NCBI GenBank assembly: GCA_023425865.1 | Contig: JAFABV010000026.1 | Coordinates: 1-64,000 of the forward strand | Source of the DNA: Bacteroidota bacterium | GTDB lineage: Bacteria; Bacteroidota; Bacteroidia; Bacteroidales; Bacteroidaceae | Direction of reading: 5' to 3' | Length of the DNA stretch: 64,000 nt | Shown here: one piece after another, positions 36,913 to 46,247 of the stretch | Numbering within the stretch: position 1 is the stretch's first letter | How the letters are laid out: each line of letters begins with the position of its first letter | Notes under the pieces: model-generated | Database searches by the model: none | Told to the model about the DNA's origin: nothing | The model's input: the letters and a program-made list of their open reading frames with translations, nothing else | Program-made: the position numbers and the translations under genes

Positions 36913-38178
36913 ATGATGATGAAAAATAAATATTATATGCTGCTGGCCCTCGGCATGATGTCGTTCGGTCTTTTGTCGCTGACGAGTTGTAGCGAAGACG
37001 AGGCTTTTTCCACTGCCACGGCCGACGACTCTCCCCGTATCCTCGACCCCATCTTTCCCGACCGGGTCAACGGCGAGCTGCCCGTGGTGGCCAATATCAA
37101 CCGCACCGACACCTTCTCGATGACCGTTACGGTCACTCCTGCCGACTACACCACCGTGACTTGGTATATCGACGGGCAGGAGATGGCCACCGGCACCGAG
37201 TTCAAACAGCTGTTGCCTGCCGGCACTTACCCCATGAAGGTGGTGGCCTCCACGGCAGCGGGAAAGTCTACTTACCGTGAGGCCTTGGTCAAAGTCAATG
37301 CCATTGATGGCGACCCATGGTCGTCGGCCGTGGCTTTCGAGCGCATCATCGCGCCCGGCACGACGGCCGTGCTCTATGGCTCAAACCTCGACAAGGTGAC
37401 GGGCATTGCCCTCGGCGACCACCAGATAACGGCTGTACACTACGACGCGGCGACCAACAGCCTGACCTATGAGGTGCCTGCCGACATTGTGGCGGGCGAC
37501 TATAGGGTGACACTGACCGACGCGCAAGGGCAAAGCTACGGTGCCGACCAGGTGAAAGTGACCGGCGACGCGCTCGTCACGGTCGGGGCCTCGCGCGCCA
37601 ATGCAAATGCCGAGTGGGTCATCAGCGGCATCAACCTCGACCGCGTGGCGTCGTTGACCATCGGCGGACAGACCGTCACCTCCTTCGTTCGGCAGTCTGC
37701 CACCGAGCTGGCCTTCATCTGTCCGGCACTCACCGACGGCAACTACACGCTCACCGGAAAGACCACCGACGGCACCGAGGTGCTGTTCTATGTCGATGGC
37801 GGCACCGTCAGCGAGCAGACGGTGGCCATCACGTCGGAGACGACACTCTGGGAGGGTCATCACTATGTGTCGTGGGACCTGCCCGACGGCAATGCCAACA
37901 AGGCTTTCAACCTTATCGGCAAAGACCGTTTCGCTACCCTTTCGGCCGGGGCTACCCTGCGGGTGTACTACACGCTCAAGCCCGATGACACCTACCATCA
38001 GATGCAACTCACGACCGGCTGGTGGAGTCTGCTGCCCGGCACAAGCAAGATGGACCTCGGCTCCGACGGTGTCTTCGAGCTGGTTCTCACCCAGTCTATG
38101 CTCGACCTGATACAGTCGCAGGACGGATTCCTGTGCGTGGGCCACGGCTATTACGTAGACCGCGTCAGCGTCCAGTAA
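36913..38178 (+). CDS. Surface glycan-binding lipoprotein with IPT/TIG-like domains
   Basis: Three ATGs in a row (36913, 36916, 36919) precede the signal MKNKYYMLLALGMMSFG...LTSC, a lipobox followed by acidic SEDE. About 420 residues form Ig-like units: a PKD/Ig-like segment (about 45-130), then IPT/TIG-like repeats (FERIIAPGTTAVLYGSNL, and ASLTIGGQTV), and a C-terminal domain with aromatic residues (VSWDLPDG, TTGWWSLLPG) suited to glucan binding. The position after susD and before GH3 matches SGBP-B proteins of beta-glucan loci. Ligand specificity is inferred from neighbours. Confidence 0.8.
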   Translation: MMMKNKYYMLLALGMMSFGLLSLTSCSEDEAFSTATADDSPRILDPIFPDRVNGELPVVANINRTDTFSMTVTVTPADYTTVTWYIDGQEMATGTEFKQLLPAGTYPMKVVASTAAGKSTYREALVKVNAIDGDPWSSAVAFERIIAPGTTAVLYGSNLDKVTGIALGDHQITAVHYDAATNSLTYEVPADIVAGDYRVTLTDAQGQSYGADQVKVTGDALVTVGASRANANAEWVISGINLDRVASLTIGGQTVTSFVRQSATELAFICPALTDGNYTLTGKTTDGTEVLFYVDGGTVSEQTVAITSETTLWEGHHYVSWDLPDGNANKAFNLIGKDRFATLSAGATLRVYYTLKPDDTYHQMQLTTGWWSLLPGTSKMDLGSDGVFELVLTQSMLDLIQSQDGFLCVGHGYYVDRVSVQ

Positions 38179-38181
38179 CGC

Positions 38182-38208
38182 CTTGGGGCGGTCGGCGACC
38201 GTCCCAAG
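38182..38208 (+). other. Hairpin between the glycan-binding protein and GH3 genes
   Basis: A continuous 12-bp stem with one G-U pair (38182-38193 with 38197-38208) and a 3-base loop lies 4 bases past the stop and about 48 bases before the GH3 start. No T-run follows, so RNA processing, stability or partial attenuation is more likely than full termination. Confidence 0.55.
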
Positions 38209-38256
38209 CACACGCTTCACACCTTTCACACGCATATCAACAACAGAACAATCACT

Positions 38257-40587
38257 ATGCAATCAATCTTCAAAAAGGCGGCGGGCCTCGCGCTCTTCTC
38301 CTTGGTATCGACAGCAGTACACGCCGGAGAGCCGGTCATTCCACGCGACGCGAAAATAGAATCGCAGGTGGAGAAAACCCTCTCGCGCCTCACCTTGGAA
38401 CAAAAAGTGGGACAGATGGTGGAGTTGGTGGTCGACCTCTTTGGCGGCAACGATGCCAACGGCGTATTCCATATCGATGAGAAGAAGGCCGACTCTCTCT
38501 TCTCACGCTACAAGATAGGCTCTATACTCAACGCCCCCAACACCGTGGCACCTACGGCCGCACAGTGGGAGCAATACATCGCCATCATCCAGAAACTGTC
38601 GCTGAAGCGCATCGGCATTCCCTGCATCTACGGCCTCGACCAGAACCACGGGTCGACCTATACGCAGGGCGGCACGCTCTTCCCGCAAAACATCAACATC
38701 GCCGCGACGTTCAACCGCGACATCGCGCGCCGTTCGGCCGAGGCCACGGCCTACGAGACCCGCGCCGTGAGTGTGCCCTGGACCTACAGTCCGACGATAG
38801 ACCTCGGCCGCGACGCACGGTGGCCACGCATCTATGAGAACTTTGGCGAAGACGCTTACCTCAATGCCGAAATGGGCAGCGCGATGGTGAGGGGATTTCA
38901 GGGCGACGACCCCAACCGCATAGACCGCTTCCACATCGCCACCTCGCTCAAGCACTACATGGGCTATGGTGTGCCTTGGACGGGCAAAGACCGCACCCCC
39001 GCCGTGGTGGCGCCAGCCGACTTGCGTGGCAAGCACTTTGAGCCCTTCCTCGCCGGACTGCGCAGCGGGGCGCTGTCGGTGATGGTCAACTCGGCCTCTG
39101 TCAACGGCATGCCGGTGCATGCCAACCATGAGCTGCTCACCCGATGGCTCAAGGAGGAGACCGGATGGGACGGCGTGCTGGTCACCGACTGGGCCGATGT
39201 CAACAATCTCTGGCAGCGTGAGTTGGTTGCCAAAGACAAGAAAGACGCGCTTTGCATCGCCATCAATGCCGGCATCGACATGGTGATGGAACCCTACAAC
39301 CCCGATGCCTGCGACCTCTTGCGGCAGCTGGCCGAGGAGGGGAGGATACCGATGAGCCGCATCGACGACGCCGTGCGCCGCATATTGCGCATGAAATATC
39401 GACTCGGACTGTTCGACAGTCCTACGCAGAAACTCAAGGACTATCCCAAGTTCGGCGGCGAGGAGTTTGCCCGCTTGGCCTTGGAGGGTGCCGCCGAGAG
39501 CATGGTGCTGCTCAAGAACGACGCCAACCTGCTGCCCCTCGCACCCGGCAAGCGCATTCTCCTCACCGGTCCCAACGCCAATCAGATGCGCTGTCTCAAC
39601 GGCGGATGGAGCTATACGTGGCAGGGACACCTCGCCGACCGCTTTGCCTCGTCGTACAACACCATCTATGAGGCCCTTTGCAACCGCTATGGCAAAGACA
39701 ACGTGGTGCTGGCCCAAGGCGTCACCTACAACGAGGGCGGAAAGTATTGGGAGGAGAACACACCCGACATCGCCGCGGCGGTGCGTGCCGCCCAAGAGGT
39801 CGACGTCATCGTGGCATGCATTGGCGAGAACTCTTACACCGAGACGCCCGGCAACCTCACCGACCTCACGCTGTCTGAAAACCAGCGTCTCTTGGTCAAG
39901 GCGTTGGCACAGACGGGCAAGCCCCTCGTGCTGATTCTCAACGAGGGCCGTCCCCGTCTCATCGCCGACCTCGTGCCGTTGGCCAAGGCCGTGGTACACA
40001 TCTTCCTCCCGGGCAACTATGGTGGCGACGCCCTTGCCGCCCTGATGGCCGGCGACCGCAACTTCTCAGGACGTATGCCCTACACCTATCCCAGCGAAAT
40101 CAACTCGCTCACCAACTACGATTTCAAGAAGAGCGAGGAGGTGGGCACGATGGAAGGGGCCTACGACTACAACGCCAAGATTACCCAGCAGTGGGGCTTC
40201 GGCACCGGACTGAGCTACACCACCTTTGCCTACAGCAACCTCCGCGTAGACAAACCGCGATTCACCCATGCCGACCGCCTCACCGTGAGCGTCGACGTGA
40301 CCAATACCGGAAGCGTGGCCGGCAAGGAGAGCGTGCTGCTCTACAGCAGCGATGTGATAGCCACCATGACCCCCGACGGGCGCCGTCTCAGGGCCTTCGA
40401 CAAGGTGTCGCTCGCACCGGGAGAGACCAAGACCGTCTCCATGAGCCTTCCGGCCAGCGACCTGGCCTTTGTGGGCTACGATGGGAAATGGGTCATCGAG
40501 GAGGGCGACTTCAGGCTCATGGTGGGCGACAAGGCGCTCGACATCAGTTGCACCGACACTTATCGGTGGGACACGCCCAACAGATAA
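38257..40587 (+). CDS. GH3 beta-glucosidase
   Basis: The 776-residue enzyme has a signal peptide (about 1-23), the GH3 N-terminal barrel with KHYMGYG and nucleophile Asp311 in GVLVTDWADV, the alpha/beta sandwich domain (about 400-620), and a fibronectin-III-like C-terminal domain (about 670-760). It would remove glucose from the non-reducing end of beta-gluco-oligosaccharides in the periplasm after SusC import. It is the last gene of the PUL and is followed by a strong terminator. The reading frame is intact. Confidence 0.92.
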   Translation: MQSIFKKAAGLALFSLVSTAVHAGEPVIPRDAKIESQVEKTLSRLTLEQKVGQMVELVVDLFGGNDANGVFHIDEKKADSLFSRYKIGSILNAPNTVAPTAAQWEQYIAIIQKLSLKRIGIPCIYGLDQNHGSTYTQGGTLFPQNINIAATFNRDIARRSAEATAYETRAVSVPWTYSPTIDLGRDARWPRIYENFGEDAYLNAEMGSAMVRGFQGDDPNRIDRFHIATSLKHYMGYGVPWTGKDRTPAVVAPADLRGKHFEPFLAGLRSGALSVMVNSASVNGMPVHANHELLTRWLKEETGWDGVLVTDWADVNNLWQRELVAKDKKDALCIAINAGIDMVMEPYNPDACDLLRQLAEEGRIPMSRIDDAVRRILRMKYRLGLFDSPTQKLKDYPKFGGEEFARLALEGAAESMVLLKNDANLLPLAPGKRILLTGPNANQMRCLNGGWSYTWQGHLADRFASSYNTIYEALCNRYGKDNVVLAQGVTYNEGGKYWEENTPDIAAAVRAAQEVDVIVACIGENSYTETPGNLTDLTLSENQRLLVKALAQTGKPLVLILNEGRPRLIADLVPLAKAVVHIFLPGNYGGDALAALMAGDRNFSGRMPYTYPSEINSLTNYDFKKSEEVGTMEGAYDYNAKITQQWGFGTGLSYTTFAYSNLRVDKPRFTHADRLTVSVDVTNTGSVAGKESVLLYSSDVIATMTPDGRRLRAFDKVSLAPGETKTVSMSLPASDLAFVGYDGKWVIEEGDFRLMVGDKALDISCTDTYRWDTPNR

Positions 40588-40625
40588 ACTGCTGACAACT
40601 GCGTCGATACGCCATATTTATCCTT

Positions 40626-40667
40626 ACATCTCGGCAATGCGTGTGCATCGCCGGGATGTTTTTTTTG
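40626..40667 (+). terminator. Strong terminator of the beta-glucan PUL
   Basis: A 15-position stem (40626-40640 with 40645-40659; one mismatch, one G-U) with loop GTGT is followed by eight T residues. It lies 38 bases past the GH3 stop. Confidence 0.9.
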
Positions 40668-40699
40668 TGCGATTAGAGGCTTTTTTCACGATTAATCTC

Positions 40700-40707
40700 T
40701 ATCTTTG
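40700..40707 (+). promoter_or_regulatory. TAnnTTTG promoter box of thyX
   Basis: TATCTTTG lies about 72 bases before the thyX start and just beyond the PUL terminator. Confidence 0.6.
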
Positions 40708-40779
40708 CAACCGTCCGCATGCCACTGTTTTTCCATGGTATTGACGGTCTTTGTCTAATCATTCCTAAAATTCTATTCA

Positions 40780-41673
40780 ATGAAAATAAACCAACCCTCG
40801 TTTGAAATCTGGCTTCAGGAGCCGGGAATCGAAGGCGTCTATAGGCAGGTGGAACGGGCCGGACGCGTGTGCTACAAGAGTGAAGACCATCGTACGCTTG
40901 ACTCCGCGCAACCCTTTACCGAGCGGATGATCAAGAGTGACCATACGGCTATGCTCGAACATGCCACCGTGTATCTCACCTTTACCGCCGAGGCGCCCGC
41001 CGAGGCCTGGCAGAAATATGCCACCAACCGTTTTTCGCGGGTAAACGTGTCAGGCGACATACACTATGTCACCACCAATCTGCGTGTGCTGGCACAGAAC
41101 AAATGGATGGACGACCTCCAGAAGATGACCGAGCCTACTTCGCAGCATGAGCCGCGCGTCACCGTACACTTTACCACGCAGATTGGCACCACGCGTGAGT
41201 TTAACCGCCATCGCGCCAACTCGATGGCCGAGCAGAGCACGCGCTACTGCAACTACGGCAAGGCCAAATTTGGCAGCGAGATAGTGGTCAACCTGCCGGT
41301 ATGGGTGGCGCAGCGTGCCGCCGAACAAGGCGATGACGCCCTGGGCTACACCGCCGACCAGCTGCCCGAGCTCTTTGCCAAGGTGATGGACGGCACGGCC
41401 ACCGACCTTGAGAACTGGGCCTTTGCCAACCTTGCCGCCGAGCGCGCCTATCTCAACCTCACCACGGCGGGACGTAAGCCGCAGGAGGCACGTGCCGTGC
41501 TGCCCCTCGATACCAATACCGAACTGGTACACACGGCCTTTGTGAGCGACTGGCAACACTTCTTCGACTTGCGTGCCAAGGGCGCCACCGGCGCTCCGCA
41601 TCCCGACGCCAAGGTGCTCGCGCAGCCGCTGATGGAAGAGTTCGCACGGTTGGGATTGCTGCCCAATAGCTGA
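40780..41673 (+). CDS. thyX: Flavin-dependent thymidylate synthase ThyX
   Basis: The 297-residue enzyme makes dTMP from dUMP using FAD, NADPH and methylene-tetrahydrofolate. The ThyX signature RHRANSMAEQSTRYCNY fits RHRxxSxxxxSxR. Length is in the family's usual range (210-300). It replaces or supplements ThyA, as in many Prevotella. The gene is monocistronic: its own promoter box upstream, a very long hairpin just after the stop. Confidence 0.95.
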   Translation: MKINQPSFEIWLQEPGIEGVYRQVERAGRVCYKSEDHRTLDSAQPFTERMIKSDHTAMLEHATVYLTFTAEAPAEAWQKYATNRFSRVNVSGDIHYVTTNLRVLAQNKWMDDLQKMTEPTSQHEPRVTVHFTTQIGTTREFNRHRANSMAEQSTRYCNYGKAKFGSEIVVNLPVWVAQRAAEQGDDALGYTADQLPELFAKVMDGTATDLENWAFANLAAERAYLNLTTAGRKPQEARAVLPLDTNTELVHTAFVSDWQHFFDLRAKGATGAPHPDAKVLAQPLMEEFARLGLLPNS

Positions 41674-41678
41674 TTTCT

Positions 41679-41730
41679 GGCACGGCCTAAGTGTCGTGGC
41701 GGCATTGCGCCGTGGCACTTGGGCCGTGCC
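41679..41730 (+). terminator. Long hairpin after thyX
   Basis: Plus-strand RNA would form a continuous 23-bp stem (41679-41701 with 41708-41730), including four G-U pairs, starting 5 bases past the stop. The G-U pairs would be A-C mismatches in the other strand, so the structure acts in the thyX transcript. Only a weak T-run (GTTTTT about ten bases later) follows. Confidence 0.65.
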
Positions 41731-41792
41731 CTGCACACCGTTTTTAGAAGCCGATAAAAGTATCGACGCGCAATGCCGCTACCCGAAACACA

Positions 41793-41884
41793 GAATGATT
41801 CTGTATAGAATCAAGGGATAGTTCTATATGAAACCATCGGATGGTTCTATATGAAATCATCGGATGGTTTTATATTGAATCATT
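41793..41884. repeat. Tandem array, four units of 23 bp
   Basis: Four abutting degenerate units at 41793-41815, 41816-41838, 41839-41861 and 41862-41884. The core is GGATGGTT then TATAT then GAATCATC. The same family recurs at 57122-57190. There are no spacers between units. Confidence 0.85.
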
Positions 41885-41922
41885 GCGCGTAACGCCTGTT
41901 TTTATTTGATAAGTAGAGCCGA

Positions 41923-43491
41923 ATGGACCCACGCCTGCATCCTTTAGAAGGGGTGACAGAACTGCCGAAGCAGTTCAACAACCCCTTTAACTACGAGCCC
42001 GACACCCTTTCGCTGAGGGCGATGGGTGAGGTGATGGCCTACCTGGAAAACCATCCCGGCCAAGTGTTTGCCGCTGAGAGGGTGACGGTGCCGTTTGCGG
42101 AGGAGATTGCCAAGGGCAAGATGTTTGGTGTCTTGGTGGTGGAATTGCCCGAGCCGCAAAGGGGGCACTATGCTTACTTGGCGGGCTACAGCGGTCAGGT
42201 ATGCGGTCGCAGCGACTGGCCGGCGTTTGTTCCGGCAGTGTTCGACTACCTGCAACCTGATGGTTATTTCAAGCAGCACGAGGCCGATATCGTGGCCATG
42301 GGGCGCGACATCGACCGATGGCAACGTGAGCCTGTGCCGGAGACGCTGGGTGAGGCCGCGCCCCGTCCGGCATTTGTCAAGGGGCGGCGCGACGGAGAGA
42401 CGGAGGAAGAATACATCAGGCGGAGGCAGTTTGAAAACGCCGAACTGCATCGGTGGAAGGTGGCAGAGCGCGGGCGCAAGGCCGAAGCGGAGGCCGCCCA
42501 ACGACAAAAAGCTGACAAGTTGCTTGCGCTGAAGACGTTGCGACGACAAAAGAGTGACGACCTGCAGCAGTGGCTCTTTCGTCATTTTGTGATGCGCAAT
42601 GGCCTGGGAGCGTCGCGCGACCTGGTAGACATCTTCGCGCCGGTGGGTGGCGCGCCGGGCGGCAGCGGAGAGTGTTGCGAGCCTAAGTTGCTGCAGTATG
42701 CGCTGAGCCACGGTTTGTGGTTAGTGAGCATGGCGATGTTTTGGTGGGGCGAGAGTCCCGAGGGTGAGGTGCGCCACCACAAGCAGTGCTATCCGGCGTG
42801 CAACAGCAAGTGTCGCCCCATACTGCGGTGGATGCTGAAGGGGGTGGACGTGATGCCCGACCCATTGGAGGAGGCGACGAGCCATGAGTGTGAGACGGTG
42901 TACGAAGACGATGTGTTGTGTGTGGTCAACAAGCCAAGCGGTATGCTTGCCGTGCCTGGAAAAAGCGGCAGGGAGAGTGTGTTGAGCGTGATGCGTGAGC
43001 GCTATGCTGAGAGCGACAGCCCGTTGGTGGTGCATCGGTTGGATATGGACACCAGTGGGCTGATGGTGATCGCGAAGACCATGTCGGCTTATCGCCATCT
43101 GCAACGGCAGTTTGCGCGGCACGAGATACGCAAGCGCTATGTGGCGCTGTTGAGCCACGACCTCGACCAAACGGGCGGTACCATTTGTTTGCCGCTACGT
43201 CCTGACCTGTCTGACCGGCCGCGGCAGGTAGTGGATGAGGTGTATGGCCGATATGCCGAGACGCGCTATGAGCGCATCGGCCGGTGCCGGGTGGCTCTGT
43301 ATCCGCTTACCGGGCGCACGCACCAGTTGCGGGTACACTGTGCCCATCGTGCGGGGCTCAACAATCCCATCAGTGGCGACGCGCTCTACGGGCAGCGGTC
43401 CGACCGGCTGTATCTACACGCCGAGGAGATAACGTTCAGGCATCCGGTGACGGGAGAATGGGTCTCTTTCAAGGCCGAGGCGGCATTCTGA
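41923..43491 (+). CDS. RluA-family RNA pseudouridine synthase with long N-terminal extension
   Basis: The 522-residue protein has a roughly 330-residue N-terminal region with a charged coiled-coil-like middle (about 160-215), then the RluA catalytic domain. The active Asp lies in HRLDMDTSGLMV, with RTHQLRVH near the end. It should isomerise uridines in rRNA or tRNA. The long N-terminal part is usual for one Bacteroidales group of these enzymes but its job is not known. It starts 38 bases after the 23-bp repeat array and converges on the transporter gene. Confidence 0.85.
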   Translation: MDPRLHPLEGVTELPKQFNNPFNYEPDTLSLRAMGEVMAYLENHPGQVFAAERVTVPFAEEIAKGKMFGVLVVELPEPQRGHYAYLAGYSGQVCGRSDWPAFVPAVFDYLQPDGYFKQHEADIVAMGRDIDRWQREPVPETLGEAAPRPAFVKGRRDGETEEEYIRRRQFENAELHRWKVAERGRKAEAEAAQRQKADKLLALKTLRRQKSDDLQQWLFRHFVMRNGLGASRDLVDIFAPVGGAPGGSGECCEPKLLQYALSHGLWLVSMAMFWWGESPEGEVRHHKQCYPACNSKCRPILRWMLKGVDVMPDPLEEATSHECETVYEDDVLCVVNKPSGMLAVPGKSGRESVLSVMRERYAESDSPLVVHRLDMDTSGLMVIAKTMSAYRHLQRQFARHEIRKRYVALLSHDLDQTGGTICLPLRPDLSDRPRQVVDEVYGRYAETRYERIGRCRVALYPLTGRTHQLRVHCAHRAGLNNPISGDALYGQRSDRLYLHAEEITFRHPVTGEWVSFKAEAAF

Positions 43492-43542
43492 TTCTGCATG
43501 GGGACAGGCACCGTCGGCCGGCACCCACCTCTGACTTTCACC

Positions 43543-45204
43543 TTATACCAGCATCATGACCAGCATCTGGGCAATGAGCACCCGCAGGAACATGCCGATG
43601 GGGTAGACCGTGGCGTAGGATATGCTGGCGGTGTCGCCCGGCGTGGTGTCGTTGGCGTAGCCAAGGGCCATGGGGTTGGCCATGCTGCCGCAGAGAATGC
43701 CGCAGATGGTGCCGTAGTCGTACTTGTGCGTGCGAAGGGCTAAGAGCCCCACTATCAGCACGGGAACGATGGTGATGAGAAAACCGATGCCCACCCAGGC
43801 GATGCCCTCGGGGCGCACCACGGTGGTGAAGAAGTCTTTACCCGCGTCAAGACCAAGGCAGGCCAAGTAAAGTGAGATGCCGAGCTTGCGCAGCATGAGG
43901 CTGGCCGAGCGGGTGGTGTAGGAGATGAAGTGCATGCGCGGACCTAAGGCACCCACGATGATACCCATGATGATGGGGCCTCCGGCAATGCCTAAGCGCA
44001 TGGGCGTACTCATGCCCGGGAACATGATGGGGATGGAGCCCACGGCCAGACCGAGGATGATGCCCAAGAAGATGCTGCCGATGTTGGGCTCTTCAAGGGT
44101 CTTTACGGAGTTGCCAAAGAAATGCTCGGCATTGTCCACATCCTCGCGCTTGCCCACGATGGTGACGCGGTCGCCATATTGCAGGCGCAGGTTGTTGCTG
44201 GCTAAGAGCTTGATGTCGCCACGTATCACACGGCTCACGTTCACGCCGCACACCTGCCGCATGTGCAATTCGCCGAGGCGTTTGCCGTTGAGGCCGCGGC
44301 GCGTCACCACGCAGATGCGGCTCTCTAAGTTGGCGTCGATGGCATTCCAGTCTATCTGTTCGTGGTTCCAGTCTTTTTTCTCTTGCTGGCCAAAGAGCAG
44401 CACGAGCGCCTCCTCGTCTTCCACGGTGGTGACGATCAGCAGCGAATCGTTGACTTCGATGACGGTCTCGGCACGGGGTACGATGACCTCATTGTTGCGC
44501 CAGATGCGTGAGACGATGAAGTGGAGGTGGGTCATCTGGGCGATTTGGAGGATGGTCTTGCCGGAGATGGCGGGGTTGACCACCGTGACCTGTGCTATAT
44601 AGGTGTGGTCTTCCTCGCCTAAGGAGTGGGGCTGGAGGTCGGCCGACTTGACGAAGAACTTGCGGATGAGCACCATGACGATGATGACGCCCACCACGCC
44701 TAAGGGGTAGGCTACGGCGGTGGCGAGGGCCACGCTGCCCCTGTTGATGCCCTGATGATGTAGGGCTTGGGTGGCGGCACCAAGGGCGGGGGTGTTGGTG
44801 GTGGCACCGCAGAGCAGGCCCACCATGTCGGGGATAGACACGCCGGTGAGGGGTACAAGCACCAAGGCCAACGCGGTGCCTAAGATGATAACGGCCAAAC
44901 TCCATAGGTTGAGCGACATGCCCTCGTGGCGCATGGAGCCGAAGAAGTTGGGACCGACGTGCAGTCCTAAGCAATAGACAAACATGGAGAGGCCGAAGGT
45001 CTCGATGTAGTCGAGCGTCTGAGCGTCGATGGACAGCCCGAAGTGTCCGAAGATGATGCCGGAGAAGAATACAAAGGCGATGCCGAGCGAGATGCCCATG
45101 ACTTTGATGCGCCCTAAGCCAAGACCGGCGGCGGTAACCAAGGAAATGACAACGACAGCCTGAATGGCGGAATGATTGATGAAAAGGGAGTTAATCCAAT
45201 CCAT
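43543..45204 (-). CDS. YidE/AspT-type membrane transporter with two RCK_C domains
   Basis: The 553-residue protein has two blocks of five or six transmembrane helices (about 15-165 and 375-550) related to each other, as in the AspT/YidE duplication family. Between them are two RCK_C (TrkA-C) ligand-binding domains (about 205-285 and 290-370). GLLCGATTNTPALGAA and GILCGSMANPMALGYA are the paired signature loops. Members exchange small organic acids or amino acids, but the substrate of this branch is unknown. The gene is separated from its neighbours by short gaps, converging with the pseudouridine synthase. Confidence 0.85.
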   Translation of the reverse strand: MDWINSLFINHSAIQAVVVISLVTAAGLGLGRIKVMGISLGIAFVFFSGIIFGHFGLSIDAQTLDYIETFGLSMFVYCLGLHVGPNFFGSMRHEGMSLNLWSLAVIILGTALALVLVPLTGVSIPDMVGLLCGATTNTPALGAATQALHHQGINRGSVALATAVAYPLGVVGVIIVMVLIRKFFVKSADLQPHSLGEEDHTYIAQVTVVNPAISGKTILQIAQMTHLHFIVSRIWRNNEVIVPRAETVIEVNDSLLIVTTVEDEEALVLLFGQQEKKDWNHEQIDWNAIDANLESRICVVTRRGLNGKRLGELHMRQVCGVNVSRVIRGDIKLLASNNLRLQYGDRVTIVGKREDVDNAEHFFGNSVKTLEEPNIGSIFLGIILGLAVGSIPIMFPGMSTPMRLGIAGGPIIMGIIVGALGPRMHFISYTTRSASLMLRKLGISLYLACLGLDAGKDFFTTVVRPEGIAWVGIGFLITIVPVLIVGLLALRTHKYDYGTICGILCGSMANPMALGYANDTTPGDTASISYATVYPIGMFLRVLIAQMLVMMLV

Positions 45205-45260
45205 GACGACGGTAGAAAAAAGGTGGACTGTAGATGCTCAATAATTGTTAGACGCCACCC

Positions 45261-46079
45261 CTAAAGCAGGTGGAGGTAGCGCTCCAAGAGGATGCCGCGG
45301 TTTTTGTCGGCGTTGTCTTTGTTGAGGTCGATGAGCTGTGATACGGCGTCCATGGCCTTGCGGGTAGACTGCTGAAGGGGCTCGTCATCGAGCAGATGGC
45401 CGATGAGCACGGCGGAGAAGATGTCGCCAGTGCCAGGAAAGTGAACGGGAATCTCGGTGTAGGGCAACTGAAAGTATTCGCCCGTGACGTGGTTGAAGCC
45501 CACTACACAGTGCTGACCATCGACGGGGATGGAAGTGATGAGCACCGATTTGGCACCTGTGGCATGAAGTTGGTCGAGCAGCGACTGGGCTTCGGCCATG
45601 GTGACGCCCTCCGCATGATAGGGAGAGCCGGTGAGATAGCAGGCTTCGGTGTGGTTGGGGAAAATGAGGTCGGCCACGGATACCATCTCAAGCATGCTCT
45701 TGATGGTAGCAGGCGATACGCCGTTGTAGAGCTTGCCCTCGTCGCCCATGATGGGATCGACAAAGATAGTCGTTCCGGCGGCAGCCTGTTCTCGGCAAAA
45801 GGTCGACACAATATCGGCTTGGCGCTCAGAGGTAATGAATCCTGTGGCAATGGCATTGAAACAGACTCCCAGATCTTTCCATACCGGAAACACACCGGTG
45901 ATATAGTCGGTGGTGTCTAAAATGTTGAATTTCCCGTAGTCGAGCGTGTTGGACACCAAGGCCGTGGGAAGGTTGCAAGTGAGATGACCCAAGTACGAAA
46001 GAATTGGTAGCATGGCGGCTGTGGCAACCTTGCCATAGCCACACATGTCGTTGATCAGGAGAATTTGTTTTTTACTCAT
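45261..46079 (-). CDS. Pyridoxine/pyridoxal kinase (PfkB superfamily)
   Basis: The start at 46079 (MSKKQILLIND) is supported by a promoter box 19 bases upstream. The 272-residue protein resembles PdxK/PdxY-type kinases: ILLINDMCGYGKVATAAM at the N-terminus, DPIMGDEGKLY for metal and substrate, NHTEACYLTG, and the catalytic loop FPGTGDIFSAVLIGHL with Asp as base. It would phosphorylate vitamin B6 vitamers. Phosphomethylpyrimidine kinase is a less likely alternative. Confidence 0.85.
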   Translation of the reverse strand: MSKKQILLINDMCGYGKVATAAMLPILSYLGHLTCNLPTALVSNTLDYGKFNILDTTDYITGVFPVWKDLGVCFNAIATGFITSERQADIVSTFCREQAAAGTTIFVDPIMGDEGKLYNGVSPATIKSMLEMVSVADLIFPNHTEACYLTGSPYHAEGVTMAEAQSLLDQLHATGAKSVLITSIPVDGQHCVVGFNHVTGEYFQLPYTEIPVHFPGTGDIFSAVLIGHLLDDEPLQQSTRKAMDAVSQLIDLNKDNADKNRGILLERYLHLL

Positions 46080-46097
46080 GTCATTGTTAATCGGCTG

Positions 46098-46105
46098 CAA
46101 AGTTA
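46098..46105 (-). promoter_or_regulatory. TAnnTTTG promoter box of the pyridoxine kinase gene
   Basis: TAACTTTG on the minus strand lies 18 bases before the start at 46079. Confidence 0.6.
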
Positions 46106-46247
46106 GTAAAAAGAATAAAGGTGGGGAAGCAAAAGGAAAAAAAACGTTGGAGTAATGAAAAATAACGGAAAAAAGATAAGAAAGCTGAGGGCGTATCGTT
46201 TATTAGTTGTAAATTCGTTGCTAACAACCAAATATCATTTTTTCGAC

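Noticed and set aside
38503..39999. Long minus-strand open frame opposite the GH3 gene
   Set aside because: Shadow of an unmistakable GH3 enzyme; low-complexity His/Val/Gly-rich translation.
41793..41884. CRISPR-like array
   Set aside because: Units abut each other without unique spacers, are degenerate, and no cas genes are nearby. The same holds for 47441-47549 and 57122-57190.
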